Below the pieces are notes generated by a model that ran no database searches, was not told the origin of the DNA, and saw only the letters and a list, made by a program, of their open reading frames with translations. DNA of 36,779 bases, taken from NCBI GenBank assembly GCA_015523195.1, contig WAKU01000052.1, positions 1-36,779 on the forward strand, in the 5' to 3' direction. Numbering within the stretch: the first letter of the stretch is position 1; each line of letters opens with the position of its first letter. Origin of the DNA: Thermococcus sp. (GTDB taxonomy: Archaea > Methanobacteriota_B > Thermococci > Thermococcales > Thermococcaceae). Below, piece by piece: positions 24,481-32,513 of this stretch. The position numbers were made by a program, and so were the translations under genes.

Positions 24481-26346
24481 TCACAGCACCCCCCATATGG
24501 CTAAGATCAGCAGTATTATCGCCAAGTACCAGGAGTAGCTCTGGACGTTCCCGTTGTAGAAGCCCTCCCTGAGCCAGTCCGCGAAGTCTTCACTGAGGTT
24601 TGCCAGCCTTTCGTAGAAGCGGTCCCAGCTGTACTTGAGCCAGAAGTCGAGGGCCTCCGCGAGCGGCCTGTAGAAGTTCCTCCTTATAACGAGGTTGTAT
24701 TCCTCGGTTACAGGGTTGCCCGACTGGTAGGTGTTGGTTACCTTTATCTTCCTCGCGTTCGCGCCGTAGATGTACACCAGGCCGGCTATGGCGAGTCCTA
24801 CTATGAGGACCAGCGTGACGGAGAGGGCGTTGTAGGTTCCCGTCGGGGTGCTTATGGAGTAGTAGCTGTTCACTGTGATGTTCGTGTTGAAGAACCTGTT
24901 GATGAGCCTGACCGCGAGCCCCGGAGCTATGCCAAAGACGATGTTCGGTATGGCCAGTACCGTCATTCCCACGAGGAGCGGCAGCGGCGCCTCCCTGACG
25001 TCATCAAGGTCGCTCGGCCTCTGGCCGAACCACACCGCGTAGAGGAACCTGACGACGTAGGCGAAGGCCAGGGCGCTTCCGAGGAATATCGTCCCGGCGA
25101 CGAGGGGCATGTGTGCCTGTATGGCGCCCTCGTAGATGAGCCACTTACTCGCGAAGCCGGCCATGGGGGGTATCCCGGCGAGGCTCAGGACGGCTATGAG
25201 GGCCATTGCAAAGGTCACGGGCATCTTCTCTGCAAGCCCTCCAAAGTCCTCGAACCTTGTTTTTCCGGTCCTAAGGATTAAGGCGGCCGAGATGAGCCAG
25301 AAGAGCCCCTTGAACATCGCGTGGCTGAGAACGTGGAACATAGCCCCTCCAACTGCAACGCCGTTGAAGACACCGAGGGCGAGTATGATGTAGCCCACCT
25401 GCCCCACGGAGGAGTAGGCGAGCAGCTTCCTGATGTCCTCCTGGAGAACCGCCAAAAAGCTGGCCACTACCACGGTTACCGCACCGGCCCAGGCGATGAG
25501 GTATGTTCCGGTTAGGTGGCCGTGGAAGGTCCCCATGGCGAAGTAGATGCCGTAGAGGCTCGGCATGACGAACAGGGTTATTATGAAGCCGTAGACACCG
25601 GCCTTGCTCAAGACGCCGCTGAAAAACGAGGTGTAGCTCTGGTCGTTCTCGCCGTAAGCCCCGGGTGCCCAGACGTGCAGCGGCACAACCCCCGCCTTGA
25701 CGCCGAAGGCGAGGAGGAAGAGGGCAAAGATGGTGTCAACGTAGGCCTTGCTCACCCCACCCATCTTTGTGAGGAGGAGCAGCGTCTGAGAGGCCATCGC
25801 GTAGTCGAGCGTTCCCGTCTTTGCGTAGACCATTCCAATGGCGAGGAGCATCGAATAGGCGCCGATAACGCTCAGGACGAAGTACTTCAGGGACTCGTGC
25901 CTGTTTCTCCTGAGAACCATCATGAAGCTCCCGAAGGTCATTAGCTCCCAGAACAGGAAGAGCGAGACGAAGTCCCTCGCGAGGAAGACGCCCATCACAC
26001 CCGTGAAGCTCATGAGGCTGAAGAGCCAGTCGTAGCCCCTCCTCGAAGTTGATGAGAGCCCGAAGGCCATCGCGATGCCGACGAGAGCCCCTATGAAGGC
26101 GAAGTACCAGGAGAGGCTGTTGAGCACGAAGTGGAGCTTGAAGACCCCCGTGTCAATTGTGTAGCTTATCGTCCCGCTCGATGCCTTCTCGTAGGCGAGC
26201 GAAAGCACGGTAAGCGGAACGGCTGCTCCGATCACGCCGAGCGTCTCCCTGACCCAGTCCCTGTCAAAGAGCCAGGCCAAGACCCCGAAGACGAGGGGGC
26301 TGAAGAGGGTGAGCGGTACAACGTAGGCCTCGGGTACGAGCGTCAT
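24481..26346 (-). CDS. mbxH': MBX/MBS second antiporter-like subunit (NuoL/MrpD type, H-prime)
   Basis: 621 aa, about 14-16 transmembrane segments, homologous to NuoL/M/N and Mrp antiporter subunits. The key membrane Glu134 (LFWELMTFGSF) and the lysine-containing helices (FGVKAGVVPLHVWAPGAYG, HAMFKGLFWL) are present. A C-terminal extension after about 500 may form a lateral helix. The presence of this second antiporter-like gene directly after the MrpD-type gene sets the MBX operon apart from the MBH operon. The ATG overlaps the upstream stop as ATGA. Confidence 0.93.
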   Translation of the reverse strand: MTLVPEAYVVPLTLFSPLVFGVLAWLFDRDWVRETLGVIGAAVPLTVLSLAYEKASSGTISYTIDTGVFKLHFVLNSLSWYFAFIGALVGIAMAFGLSSTSRRGYDWLFSLMSFTGVMGVFLARDFVSLFLFWELMTFGSFMMVLRRNRHESLKYFVLSVIGAYSMLLAIGMVYAKTGTLDYAMASQTLLLLTKMGGVSKAYVDTIFALFLLAFGVKAGVVPLHVWAPGAYGENDQSYTSFFSGVLSKAGVYGFIITLFVMPSLYGIYFAMGTFHGHLTGTYLIAWAGAVTVVVASFLAVLQEDIRKLLAYSSVGQVGYIILALGVFNGVAVGGAMFHVLSHAMFKGLFWLISAALILRTGKTRFEDFGGLAEKMPVTFAMALIAVLSLAGIPPMAGFASKWLIYEGAIQAHMPLVAGTIFLGSALAFAYVVRFLYAVWFGQRPSDLDDVREAPLPLLVGMTVLAIPNIVFGIAPGLAVRLINRFFNTNITVNSYYSISTPTGTYNALSVTLVLIVGLAIAGLVYIYGANARKIKVTNTYQSGNPVTEEYNLVIRRNFYRPLAEALDFWLKYSWDRFYERLANLSEDFADWLREGFYNGNVQSYSWYLAIILLILAIWGVL

Positions 26347-27833
26347 GGTCCCACCCCCATCAGAGGCACGTTGGCGATGTACCTTGAGACGTTGAAGATG
26401 TCAGTGCCGGCGCTCTTTGCGAGCGTCCAGAAGGGGTTGGGATAGACCCCTATTGCGAGGATCAGGAGCACGAGGAAGAGGGCTATCGTCCCGAGCGGGA
26501 GGCTCTCCCTTATCCTCATGCCGTCCCACCCGCCGAACCACATCGTGTGGATCAGGCGGAGGTAATAAACGGCCTCCACGACGCTGGCTGCCAGGACGAC
26601 GCCGGCCTCCCACGCGTACCCCTGCTCTATGGAGGCTATGATTATCCAGACCTTGCTCCAGAATATGTTGAAGAGCGGGATTCCAACGGCCGCGAGCGCA
26701 CCGACTGTCAGGGCGAAGGCCGTCAGCGGCATCTTCCTGCCGAGCCCCGAGAAGTTCTCGATGCCCGTCCCGCCGACCTTTACCCCAACGTAGCCGACGG
26801 TGAGGAAGAGGAGCGTCTTGACGACCGCGTGGTTTATCATGTGGAAGACGCCCGCCTGGACGCCGAGCTGGCTCCCGACCGAGAGGGCGAGCGCTATCAG
26901 GCCGACCTGGCTTATGGAGGAGTAGGCTATCATTCTCTTCACGTCCCTCTGCCGGAGTGCCGAGAACTCGGCGGCGAAGACGGTCAGGGTGGCCATGATG
27001 ACGAGCAGCTTTAGGATGAAGTCCCAGCCCGCGGCGTGGCTGAAGAGGTAGACCAGCCTTGCGAGGGCGTAGAGGCCGGCCTTAACCACGAAGGCCGAGA
27101 ACATTGCAGTTACCGGGTGAGGCGCCGCTTGATACGCGTCCGGGGCCCAGGCGTTGAGGGGGAAGAGCTCAGCCTCAACGGCGAGGCCGAAGACGAGGAG
27201 GGACAGGCCGACCTTGATCACGGTCGGGTTTATCGAGCCTGCGAGCTGGGCGAGCTGGGCCATGTTGAGGGTTCCCGTGCTCCCGTAGATGAGGGTTATG
27301 CCTATGAGGAAGAAGCTCGACCCTATGCCGCCCAGAACTATGTACTTCATCGCGGCCTCTGCCGCCTCCCCTGTCTTGTTGTAGGCCGTGAGGGCGTAGG
27401 CGGTTATTGAGGTTATCTCCATGAAGACGAAGAGGTTGAATATGTCGCCGGTCGCTATCATGCCAGTTGCACCGAGCATCAGCAGGAGGAAGAGCATCGC
27501 GTACTTGTCAGTCGGTTCCGTGGAGACCGAGTCGAAGCTGAAGATTGCCATGAAAAAGCTCACCAGTGCCACTATGAGGACGAAGAGAGCCGCGAAGTGG
27601 CCGATGTAGAGGTCTATGCCTACCGGAGGCCTCCAGCCGCCGGCCATGACTATTATCGGCTTACCAGTGGTGTAAACCGTCTTGAAGACCCATGCCGCGA
27701 CGCCGGCCTGGAGGGCGGTTATCAGGGTCAGGTAGTACTTTATCGCCCTTCCGCCGAGCCCCTTGATGAGCGGAACGAAGAAGGCGCTGATCAGGGGGAG
27801 CGCCACGAGCAAGGAAGCGTACTGCCCGTTCAT
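26343..27833 (-). CDS. mbxH: MBX/MBS antiporter-like subunit (MrpD/NuoN type)
   Basis: 496 aa, about 14 transmembrane segments. Membrane Glu139 (LFVFMEITSITAYAL), the PLNAWAPDAYQAAPHPVTA loop and HAVVKTLLFLTVG carry the family's ion-path residues. Probably moves H+ or Na+ coupled to electron flow. ATGA overlap with mbxG upstream, and ATGA overlap with mbxH' downstream. Confidence 0.93.
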   Translation of the reverse strand: MNGQYASLLVALPLISAFFVPLIKGLGGRAIKYYLTLITALQAGVAAWVFKTVYTTGKPIIVMAGGWRPPVGIDLYIGHFAALFVLIVALVSFFMAIFSFDSVSTEPTDKYAMLFLLLMLGATGMIATGDIFNLFVFMEITSITAYALTAYNKTGEAAEAAMKYIVLGGIGSSFFLIGITLIYGSTGTLNMAQLAQLAGSINPTVIKVGLSLLVFGLAVEAELFPLNAWAPDAYQAAPHPVTAMFSAFVVKAGLYALARLVYLFSHAAGWDFILKLLVIMATLTVFAAEFSALRQRDVKRMIAYSSISQVGLIALALSVGSQLGVQAGVFHMINHAVVKTLLFLTVGYVGVKVGGTGIENFSGLGRKMPLTAFALTVGALAAVGIPLFNIFWSKVWIIIASIEQGYAWEAGVVLAASVVEAVYYLRLIHTMWFGGWDGMRIRESLPLGTIALFLVLLILAIGVYPNPFWTLAKSAGTDIFNVSRYIANVPLMGVGP

Positions 27834-28186
27834 CCCCTCAACCTCCTTATCTCCTCGATGTTAAGGGTTCCGTACTTCTCGTACAGCGTTATGGCAACGC
27901 TGAGGGCCATAGCTGTTGTCGCCACGCCTATGACTATGGCCGTGAGGACGAGCGCCTGGGGTATGGGATCCACCGCCTGCTTCGGACCGATCCCCTCGCT
28001 GAGTATTGGCGCGCTCCTCCCGGTGATGTAGCCGACGCTTATGAGGAGGAGGTTCACCCCCGTCTCGACTATGCTGAGTGATATGAGGATCTTCAGCAGG
28101 TTCTTCTTGACGAGGACGCCGTAGATCCCGACGAGCACGAGCGAAAGCGCGCCGAAGTAGTAGAGACCTATATGGGGCACGCTCAT
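27830..28186 (-). CDS. mbxG: MBX/MBS subunit (MrpC/NuoK type)
   Basis: 118 aa with three transmembrane segments, the MrpC/NuoK layout. IVETGVNLLLISVGY holds the membrane Glu characteristic of NuoK. The IGPKQAVDPIPQALVLTAIV stretch is the MrpC signature. It belongs to the antiporter module; its ATG overlaps the mbxF stop by 4 bases. Confidence 0.93.
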   Translation of the reverse strand: MSVPHIGLYYFGALSLVLVGIYGVLVKKNLLKILISLSIVETGVNLLLISVGYITGRSAPILSEGIGPKQAVDPIPQALVLTAIVIGVATTAMALSVAITLYEKYGTLNIEEIRRLRG

Positions 28187-28899
28187 TCTCTCACCTCCTC
28201 TGTGAGCATGCTGTCCACGATCCCGCTGAGCTCGGTGCCGACTTTGAGGCCTATGAGCGTGTAGATGATGGGGATGAAGCCGCCGCTGAAGAGCCTGCCC
28301 AAGTTGGCGGCCCCCCAGTGCCAGGTCTGCCAGATCCAGTCAAAGAGGAAGTAGCTGCCGATCGCGAGGCCTATAAGTCCCACGAGCACATAGCCCATAC
28401 CGGCCAGTCCTTCGAGGGGCTCAAAGAGCCTGTGGGGGATCTCGTAGTCCACGAAGGCCATGTAGAGTATCAGGAAGGCGGTCGCTATGGTCGCCCCTCC
28501 CGGAAAGCCACCGCCGGGGGTGAGGTGCCCGTGGATGAATATGTAGGTGCCGAACATCAGGATGAACGGGAAGAGCAGCTCGGAGCCCGTCCTCAGGACA
28601 ACCGAGCCTTCGGTTTTTGCGGTTCTCCTCTTCTTCCTTCTCCAGAGCAGTGCCCCCACGCCGGTCGAGGCTATGAAGAGGACCGTTACCTCACCGAGGG
28701 TATCGAAGCCACGGTAGTTGACGACTATCGCGGTCACCGCGTTTACCGCGCCTGTCTGGGCCTTGACGTTCTCAAGGTAGTATTTGCCGACGAGCATCCT
28801 GTCCTGGCCGAAGGGAACTCCGGCGAGTCCCTGGGCGAGCCAGTAGCCTATTATGAGGAGAGTTATTATCGCGAGGGAACGCTTGAGCACGCTCACCAT
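28183..28899 (-). CDS. mbxF: MBX/MBS subunit (MrpB type, MbhE+MbhF fusion)
   Basis: 238 aa. The first half (about 1-95, with VNAVTAIVVNYRGFDTLGE) corresponds to the separate MbhE of the hydrogenase operon, and the second half, with HGHLTPGGGFPGG, is the MrpB domain. This fusion explains the lack of a separate E gene. GGTGGTGG lies 5 bases before the ATG at 28899, which I prefer to the in-frame GTG at 28911. The start overlaps the end of mbxD by 7 bases. Confidence 0.9.
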   Translation of the reverse strand: MVSVLKRSLAIITLLIIGYWLAQGLAGVPFGQDRMLVGKYYLENVKAQTGAVNAVTAIVVNYRGFDTLGEVTVLFIASTGVGALLWRRKKRRTAKTEGSVVLRTGSELLFPFILMFGTYIFIHGHLTPGGGFPGGATIATAFLILYMAFVDYEIPHRLFEPLEGLAGMGYVLVGLIGLAIGSYFLFDWIWQTWHWGAANLGRLFSGGFIPIIYTLIGLKVGTELSGIVDSMLTEEVRE

Positions 28900-29177
28900 C
28901 TTATCCACCACCCCGGCCTTTCTTCCTCCTCTGTTTCAAAGCGCTGGGTCCTCTTGATGGCGAAGATTACAACGGCACCGCTAAGGGCAGCGCCTATGGC
29001 CGCCTCGGTCATCGCAACGTCCGGCGCCTGCAGGAGGAAGAACAGTATGGAGGCGAAGAGGCTGACCGCGGCCATGCCTACCGCCGCCGCGAGCAGGTCG
29101 CGCCACTCCACCGCGAGGATCGCCGAACCTATCATCAGGGCAACGATGATGTACTCAGCGCACGGTATGCAGTTCAT
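28893..29177 (-). CDS. mbxD: MBX/MBS subunit (DUF4040 / MrpB N-terminal type)
   Basis: 94 aa, three transmembrane segments. The LLQAPDVAMTEAAIGAALSG segment is diagnostic for the DUF4040 domain, the same domain that ends MrpA antiporter subunits. It helps form the ion path of the Mrp module. Its ATG overlaps the mbxC stop (ATGA). Confidence 0.92.
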   Translation of the reverse strand: MNCIPCAEYIIVALMIGSAILAVEWRDLLAAAVGMAAVSLFASILFFLLQAPDVAMTEAAIGAALSGAVVIFAIKRTQRFETEEEERPGWWIRW

Positions 29178-29566
29178 TCCCCATCACCCTCGTTTTTTTC
29201 ATTTTCAGCGGCTTCGGCTTTCGCTTTGAGGTGTTCGCCGTATTTGTCAACGACGCTGCCGTTCCAGAGGGGTATCCCGCTCCTGTAGGCCCCCCTTATC
29301 AGTGCGTGTGCGCTTATCGGGTTGGTCAGGAGTATGAAGGTTGCGACCACGACTGTCTGGACGATCCACGCCACGGAGTGCCCCATTCCCACGGCCCACA
29401 GGCCGGTTCCTATGATGACGCCCAGGCTCCCGAGGGTCGCGCTCTTGGTTGACGTCTGCATCCTGTTGTAAACGTCGGGCATCCTGATCAGGCCGAGTGC
29501 TGAGAGGAAGTAGAAGAAGGTTCCTATGAGAACGAGAGCCTCACCTGTGGCGGAAAGGACGTTCAT
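29174..29566 (-). CDS. mbxC: MBX/MBS subunit (MrpG type)
   Basis: 130 aa, three transmembrane segments near the N-terminus. LIRMPDVYNRMQTSTKSATLG is the MrpG/MnhG signature. The C-terminal third is polar, with an acidic/lysine-rich tail (KAKAEAAENEKNEGDGE). Antiporter-module subunit; ATGA overlaps at both ends. Confidence 0.93.
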   Translation of the reverse strand: MNVLSATGEALVLIGTFFYFLSALGLIRMPDVYNRMQTSTKSATLGSLGVIIGTGLWAVGMGHSVAWIVQTVVVATFILLTNPISAHALIRGAYRSGIPLWNGSVVDKYGEHLKAKAEAAENEKNEGDGE

Positions 29567-29817
29567 AGGCCTCCCTCCAGGTACCTTGCGAACGCTATAA
29601 CCCCTCCAAAGGCCAGCACCGCGTAGACGAGGGCGACGCTGATGTATATCATCCTGCCGTAGTAGAGGGCGAAGAGAACCATCAATCCGGTGGTTATCGT
29701 GGTCATTATATCAACCGCCACGAGCCTGTCAGGCGTAGTTGGCCCCACGAGGAAGCGGTACATGGCCAGCAGGGTCGCTATCGCTATCAGGGCGAGGTAA
29801 ACGTTGATTCCTATCAT
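29563..29817 (-). CDS. mbxB: MBX/MBS subunit (MrpF type)
   Basis: 84 aa with three transmembrane segments. RFLVGPTTPDRLVAVDIMTT is the MrpF/MnhF signature. Ends in a short charged tail. The ATG overlaps the mbxA stop, and its stop overlaps the mbxC start, both as ATGA. Confidence 0.93.
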   Translation of the reverse strand: MIGINVYLALIAIATLLAMYRFLVGPTTPDRLVAVDIMTTITTGLMVLFALYYGRMIYISVALVYAVLAFGGVIAFARYLEGGL

Positions 29818-30347
29818 CCGAAGATCACCTTCAGGAATTTTTCAAAGGGCCGGGTTATGTTCCTTGACGCGTTCTCAACGTGCTCCCCCTCGGTTTTGGC
29901 CCCGAGGACTTCATCCGGAACCCATATCCAGTGGATGAAGTAGTCTTCGCCGTCAACGTCGAGGGTTATAGTGCCCGGCGTCAAGGTGATGGAGTTGGCG
30001 AGGCTCAGCTTGCCGGTGTTGCTCTTGAGGACGGTCTTGCAGTGCACGATGCCCGGCCTTATTGGCCTCTTGGGGTGGAGAACCCTGTAGGCGACGTCGA
30101 GGTTGGCCATTATCATCGCCCACAGGAAGTAGGGGACGTAGGCCATCGCGTAGGCCACCCTGCGGGGGTGGAGGTTGCCGAGCCCGCGGCTCGTGAACAT
30201 CGGGTAGGTGAAGGAAGCCACGAAGAGGGACAGCAGAAATCCAAAGATGAGCTCCTGTCTATCGAGGCTTGCCGTCAGGAGTATCCATATCAGGAACAGG
30301 ACTATAACCGTGTACGCGTACCTGCTAAACCTGTTAGCTTCTCCCAT
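29814..30347 (-). CDS. mbxA: MBX/MBS subunit (MrpE type), first gene of the operon
   Basis: 177 aa. Two to three N-terminal transmembrane segments and a soluble C-terminal part. The NSITLTPGTITLDVDGEDYFIHWI segment identifies the MrpE/MnhE family. First of 13 genes in an unbroken minus-strand run to 20533. GGAGGGTTGAT precedes the ATG. The upstream promoter carries two SurR boxes (30395-30411 and 30445-30461). Confidence 0.93.
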   Translation of the reverse strand: MGEANRFSRYAYTVIVLFLIWILLTASLDRQELIFGFLLSLFVASFTYPMFTSRGLGNLHPRRVAYAMAYVPYFLWAMIMANLDVAYRVLHPKRPIRPGIVHCKTVLKSNTGKLSLANSITLTPGTITLDVDGEDYFIHWIWVPDEVLGAKTEGEHVENASRNITRPFEKFLKVIFG

Positions 30348-30394
30348 CTATCAACCCTCCAGCGGTTGATGTCCTCAGGCGGATTTCACGGACT

Positions 30395-30411
30395 AACCGA
30401 AAGTTAAAAAC
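30395..30411 (-). promoter_or_regulatory. SurR box, start-site proximal
   Basis: Read on the minus strand the site is GTTTTTAACTTTCGGTT, a perfect match to the extended SurR consensus GTTn3AACn5GTT. It lies between the mbx TATA box and the expected transcription start (about 30394), a position suited to repression. In Pyrococcus SurR controls the hydrogen-to-sulfur switch and acts on the mbx operon. Confidence 0.8.
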
Positions 30412-30416
30412 TGGCA

Positions 30417-30424
30417 CTTATAAA
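30417..30424 (-). promoter_or_regulatory. TATA box of the mbx operon
   Basis: TTTATAAG on the minus strand, about 26 bases before the expected start near 30394, which leaves a leader of about 47 bases to the mbxA ATG. It lies between the two SurR boxes. Confidence 0.65.
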
Positions 30425-30444
30425 CGTTACCACGGAGAAAAAAG

Positions 30445-30461
30445 GTTTGAAACTTTTGGTT
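30445..30461 (+). promoter_or_regulatory. SurR box, upstream of the TATA element
   Basis: GTTTGAAACTTTTGGTT on the plus strand, a second perfect GTTn3AACn5GTT match. It is in the opposite orientation to the first, with centres 50 bases apart and the TATA box in between. Confidence 0.75.
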
Positions 30462-30512
30462 CAAGCAAAGGGGGCATATTTGTCCCTTAATGGTAAAAAG
30501 GAACCGCCGCCG

Positions 30513-30524
30513 TTCAAATTTGAA
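30513..30524. repeat. 12-bp perfect palindrome
   Basis: TTCAAATTTGAA lies in the mbx upstream region, 10 bases after the stop codon of the ACT-domain gene. It could be a regulator site or chance in AT-rich spacer. The remaining spacer shows nothing else I can name. Confidence 0.35.
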
Positions 30525-30533
30525 AGAAGAGGG

Positions 30534-31034
30534 TCAGTAGATGGATATCCTCTTGACGCCCTCAAGCTTTGAGAGCTCGTTTATCAGGTCGCCCGGAATG
30601 GGCTTCTCGGTGATTATCGTAAGCGTTGCCTCGGGGTAGAGCTCCGGGTCCTCAGCGACCACCTGTATTATGTTGATGTTCCTGTCCGATATCTTCTGGG
30701 ACACCTTCGCGAGTATCCCCACCGCCCTCGGCTCCGGCTCGATCTCGATGACCCCGTAGCCGACGTGCCTACCGACGTACTTCATGTGAACCGTCGGTTC
30801 GAGGTTGGTGTAGATGTCCCTGAGCTCCTGGTTCTTCAGTATCATGCCGACGGTTTCCTTAACGACGCGCCTGTCAACGTCGAGGGCCTTCGCTATCTTC
30901 GTGTAGGGAACCTCTATGTCCCCGGCCTTAACCTTCATGTCGTCCGAGACCCTGAGGCCGTACTTCAGGAGCGTCTTCGCTATCAGCTTCCTAACCGGGT
31001 ACTCGTCAAAGTAGTGCTCTATCTTCCCCCACAT
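30534..31034 (-). CDS. ACT-domain protein, predicted regulator of amino acid metabolism
   Basis: 166 aa. An N-terminal helical segment includes a helix-turn-helix-like stretch (YTKIAKALDVDRRVVKETV, about 45-65). A C-terminal ACT domain (about 95-166) contains VGILAKVSQKISDRNINI, the usual ligand-binding fold for amino acids. It fits the archaeal COG2150 group, whose targets are unknown. The ATG at 31034 is chosen over the GTG at 31043, since GGGTGA (31045-31040) lies 5 bases before it. A minus-strand TATTTTAATA-like box is near 31081-31090. A dyad ATTACGCTAAT (31059-31069) falls at the expected start site. Confidence 0.85.
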   Translation of the reverse strand: MWGKIEHYFDEYPVRKLIAKTLLKYGLRVSDDMKVKAGDIEVPYTKIAKALDVDRRVVKETVGMILKNQELRDIYTNLEPTVHMKYVGRHVGYGVIEIEPEPRAVGILAKVSQKISDRNINIIQVVAEDPELYPEATLTIITEKPIPGDLINELSKLEGVKRISIY

Positions 31035-31058
31035 CTCCGTCACCCAATTTAGTTCATC

Positions 31059-31069
31059 ATTACGCTAAT
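31059..31069. promoter_or_regulatory. Possible operator dyad at the ACT-domain gene start site
   Basis: ATTA-CGC-TAAT, a perfect 4+3+4 dyad. The TATA-like element at 31081-31088 predicts a minus-strand start at about 31059. A second small dyad, ATCACTGAT (31073-31081), borders that TATA box. Self-regulation is possible but unproven. Confidence 0.3.
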
Positions 31070-31212
31070 AGCATCACTGATATTAAAATGTTTCCATGTC
31101 CACATAGGGAGAGGATTCGTGGTTTGAAGATTCTTACTTCAATGCACTCAGAACGGCATTCGGATTATTTATCCAGCGTTCGATTTTTAAGCCCGGCCGG
31201 AGAGGTTGGCCC

Positions 31213-32472
31213 ATGGTGGAGGTTTCCCTGCCGCACTCCCGCTTCGAAGACCTCGGCGACGAAGTCAGGCTGATCTGGCGCGGGACTCTCTACGCGGATT
31301 TCAAGAAAAGCGAACTTGAGAGGGCCGTAAGGCGGAAGTTGGGGATCTCAGCGGAGATAGCAGTTAAGAACGGCTCCCTCTTCATCCAGACCGACCGCGA
31401 GGAGGTCGGGCCCTACTTGGCCCTCTACATCCAGAACAACCTCGGCGCCCTCCTGAGGAACCGCTACACCAACAGAAGGGTCATCTACATCCACGAGGGA
31501 CTTGGGGTTCCCCTCCTCGGCTACAACGCCTTTGGCCTGATAGACCGCGGGACAAACCTCATCCAGGTCAGGGGGGTGAGCGGCTGCAACATGAACTGCA
31601 TCTTCTGCTCGGTTGACGAGGGCCCCTATTCGAGGACGAGGAAGTTGGACTACGTCGTTGATATAGACTACCTCATGAGGTGGTTCGACGGGGTTGCGAG
31701 GATCAAGGGGAGGGGCCTTGAGGCGCACCTCGACGGCCAGGGCGAGCCGCTCATCTACCCCTTTCGAGTCGAGCTCGTCCAGGCGTTGAGGGAGCACCCC
31801 AACGTGTCCGTCATCTCGATGCAGAGCAACGGGACGCTTTTGACAGATAAGCTCGTTGAAGAGCTCGCCGAGGCCGGCCTCGATAGGGTGAACCTCTCGC
31901 TCCACTCCCTCGACCCGGAGAAGGCAAAGATGCTGATGGGGAGGAAGGACTACAGTTTGGAGCACGTTCTTGAGATGGCCGAAGCCCTGGTCAACGCGGG
32001 GATAGACGTCCTCATTGCCCCGGTCATAATCTTCGGGATCAACGACGATGAAGCGGAGGCTTTCATAGAGTTCGCGCGGAAGATTGGCGCGGGAAAGCGC
32101 TGGCCGGCTTTGGGCTTTCAGAACTACATCCCCTACAAGTTCGGCAGGAACCCGACTGTAGCAAAGGTCAAACCCTTCAAGGAGTTCTACGCCTGGCTGA
32201 GAAAGCTGGAGGAGAAGACCGGGATGAGGCCTTTAGTACTCAAGCCGGGCCACTTCGGAATGGAGAAGCGCGAGTTCATCCCGCTCGCTTTCAGGCCCGG
32301 TGAGGTCGTCAAGGCCGAGGTAGTGCTCCCGGGTAGGATAGGGGGCGAGATGTTAGCCAGAGCCAAGAACAGGCTCATCGAAGTTATCGGCACGAAAGCT
32401 CAGGTCGGAGAAAGGATAAGGGTCAGAATAGTGAGGACGAGGCACGGGATCTACATCGGGACCGAGGTTTAA
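31213..32472 (+). CDS. Radical SAM protein with probable C-terminal TRAM domain
   Basis: 419 aa. The cluster motif CxxxCxxC is Cys125, Cys129 and Cys132 (GCNMNCIFC). It is followed by the typical GEPLIYP, SMQSNGTLL and VNLSLHSLD strands of the radical SAM barrel (about 115-345). The last 55 residues (PGRIGGEMLARAKNRLIEV and onward) look like a TRAM RNA-binding domain, as in tRNA-modifying methylthiotransferases, but the N-terminal domain of those enzymes is missing. It fits the archaeal COG2100 group of unknown reaction; an RNA substrate is my inference. A TATA-like GATTTTTAAG at 31182-31191 and GGAGAGGTTGG before the ATG support the start. Confidence 0.87.
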   Translation: MVEVSLPHSRFEDLGDEVRLIWRGTLYADFKKSELERAVRRKLGISAEIAVKNGSLFIQTDREEVGPYLALYIQNNLGALLRNRYTNRRVIYIHEGLGVPLLGYNAFGLIDRGTNLIQVRGVSGCNMNCIFCSVDEGPYSRTRKLDYVVDIDYLMRWFDGVARIKGRGLEAHLDGQGEPLIYPFRVELVQALREHPNVSVISMQSNGTLLTDKLVEELAEAGLDRVNLSLHSLDPEKAKMLMGRKDYSLEHVLEMAEALVNAGIDVLIAPVIIFGINDDEAEAFIEFARKIGAGKRWPALGFQNYIPYKFGRNPTVAKVKPFKEFYAWLRKLEEKTGMRPLVLKPGHFGMEKREFIPLAFRPGEVVKAEVVLPGRIGGEMLARAKNRLIEVIGTKAQVGERIRVRIVRTRHGIYIGTEV

Positions 32473-32513
32473 CCCTTTTAAGGTGATCATCCAAACTTCT
32501 ATGAGGTGGGAGC

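Noticed and set aside
20533..30347. Reading the operon as the hydrogen-evolving MBH complex
   Set aside because: The large subunit lacks two of four nickel cysteines, there are two MrpD/NuoL-type subunits in a row, MbhE and MbhF are fused, and no separate MbhI-type gene is present.
31088..31273. 61-codon plus-strand frame upstream of the radical SAM gene
   Set aside because: It overlaps the promoter and start of that gene in another frame, has no binding site, and looks like chance.
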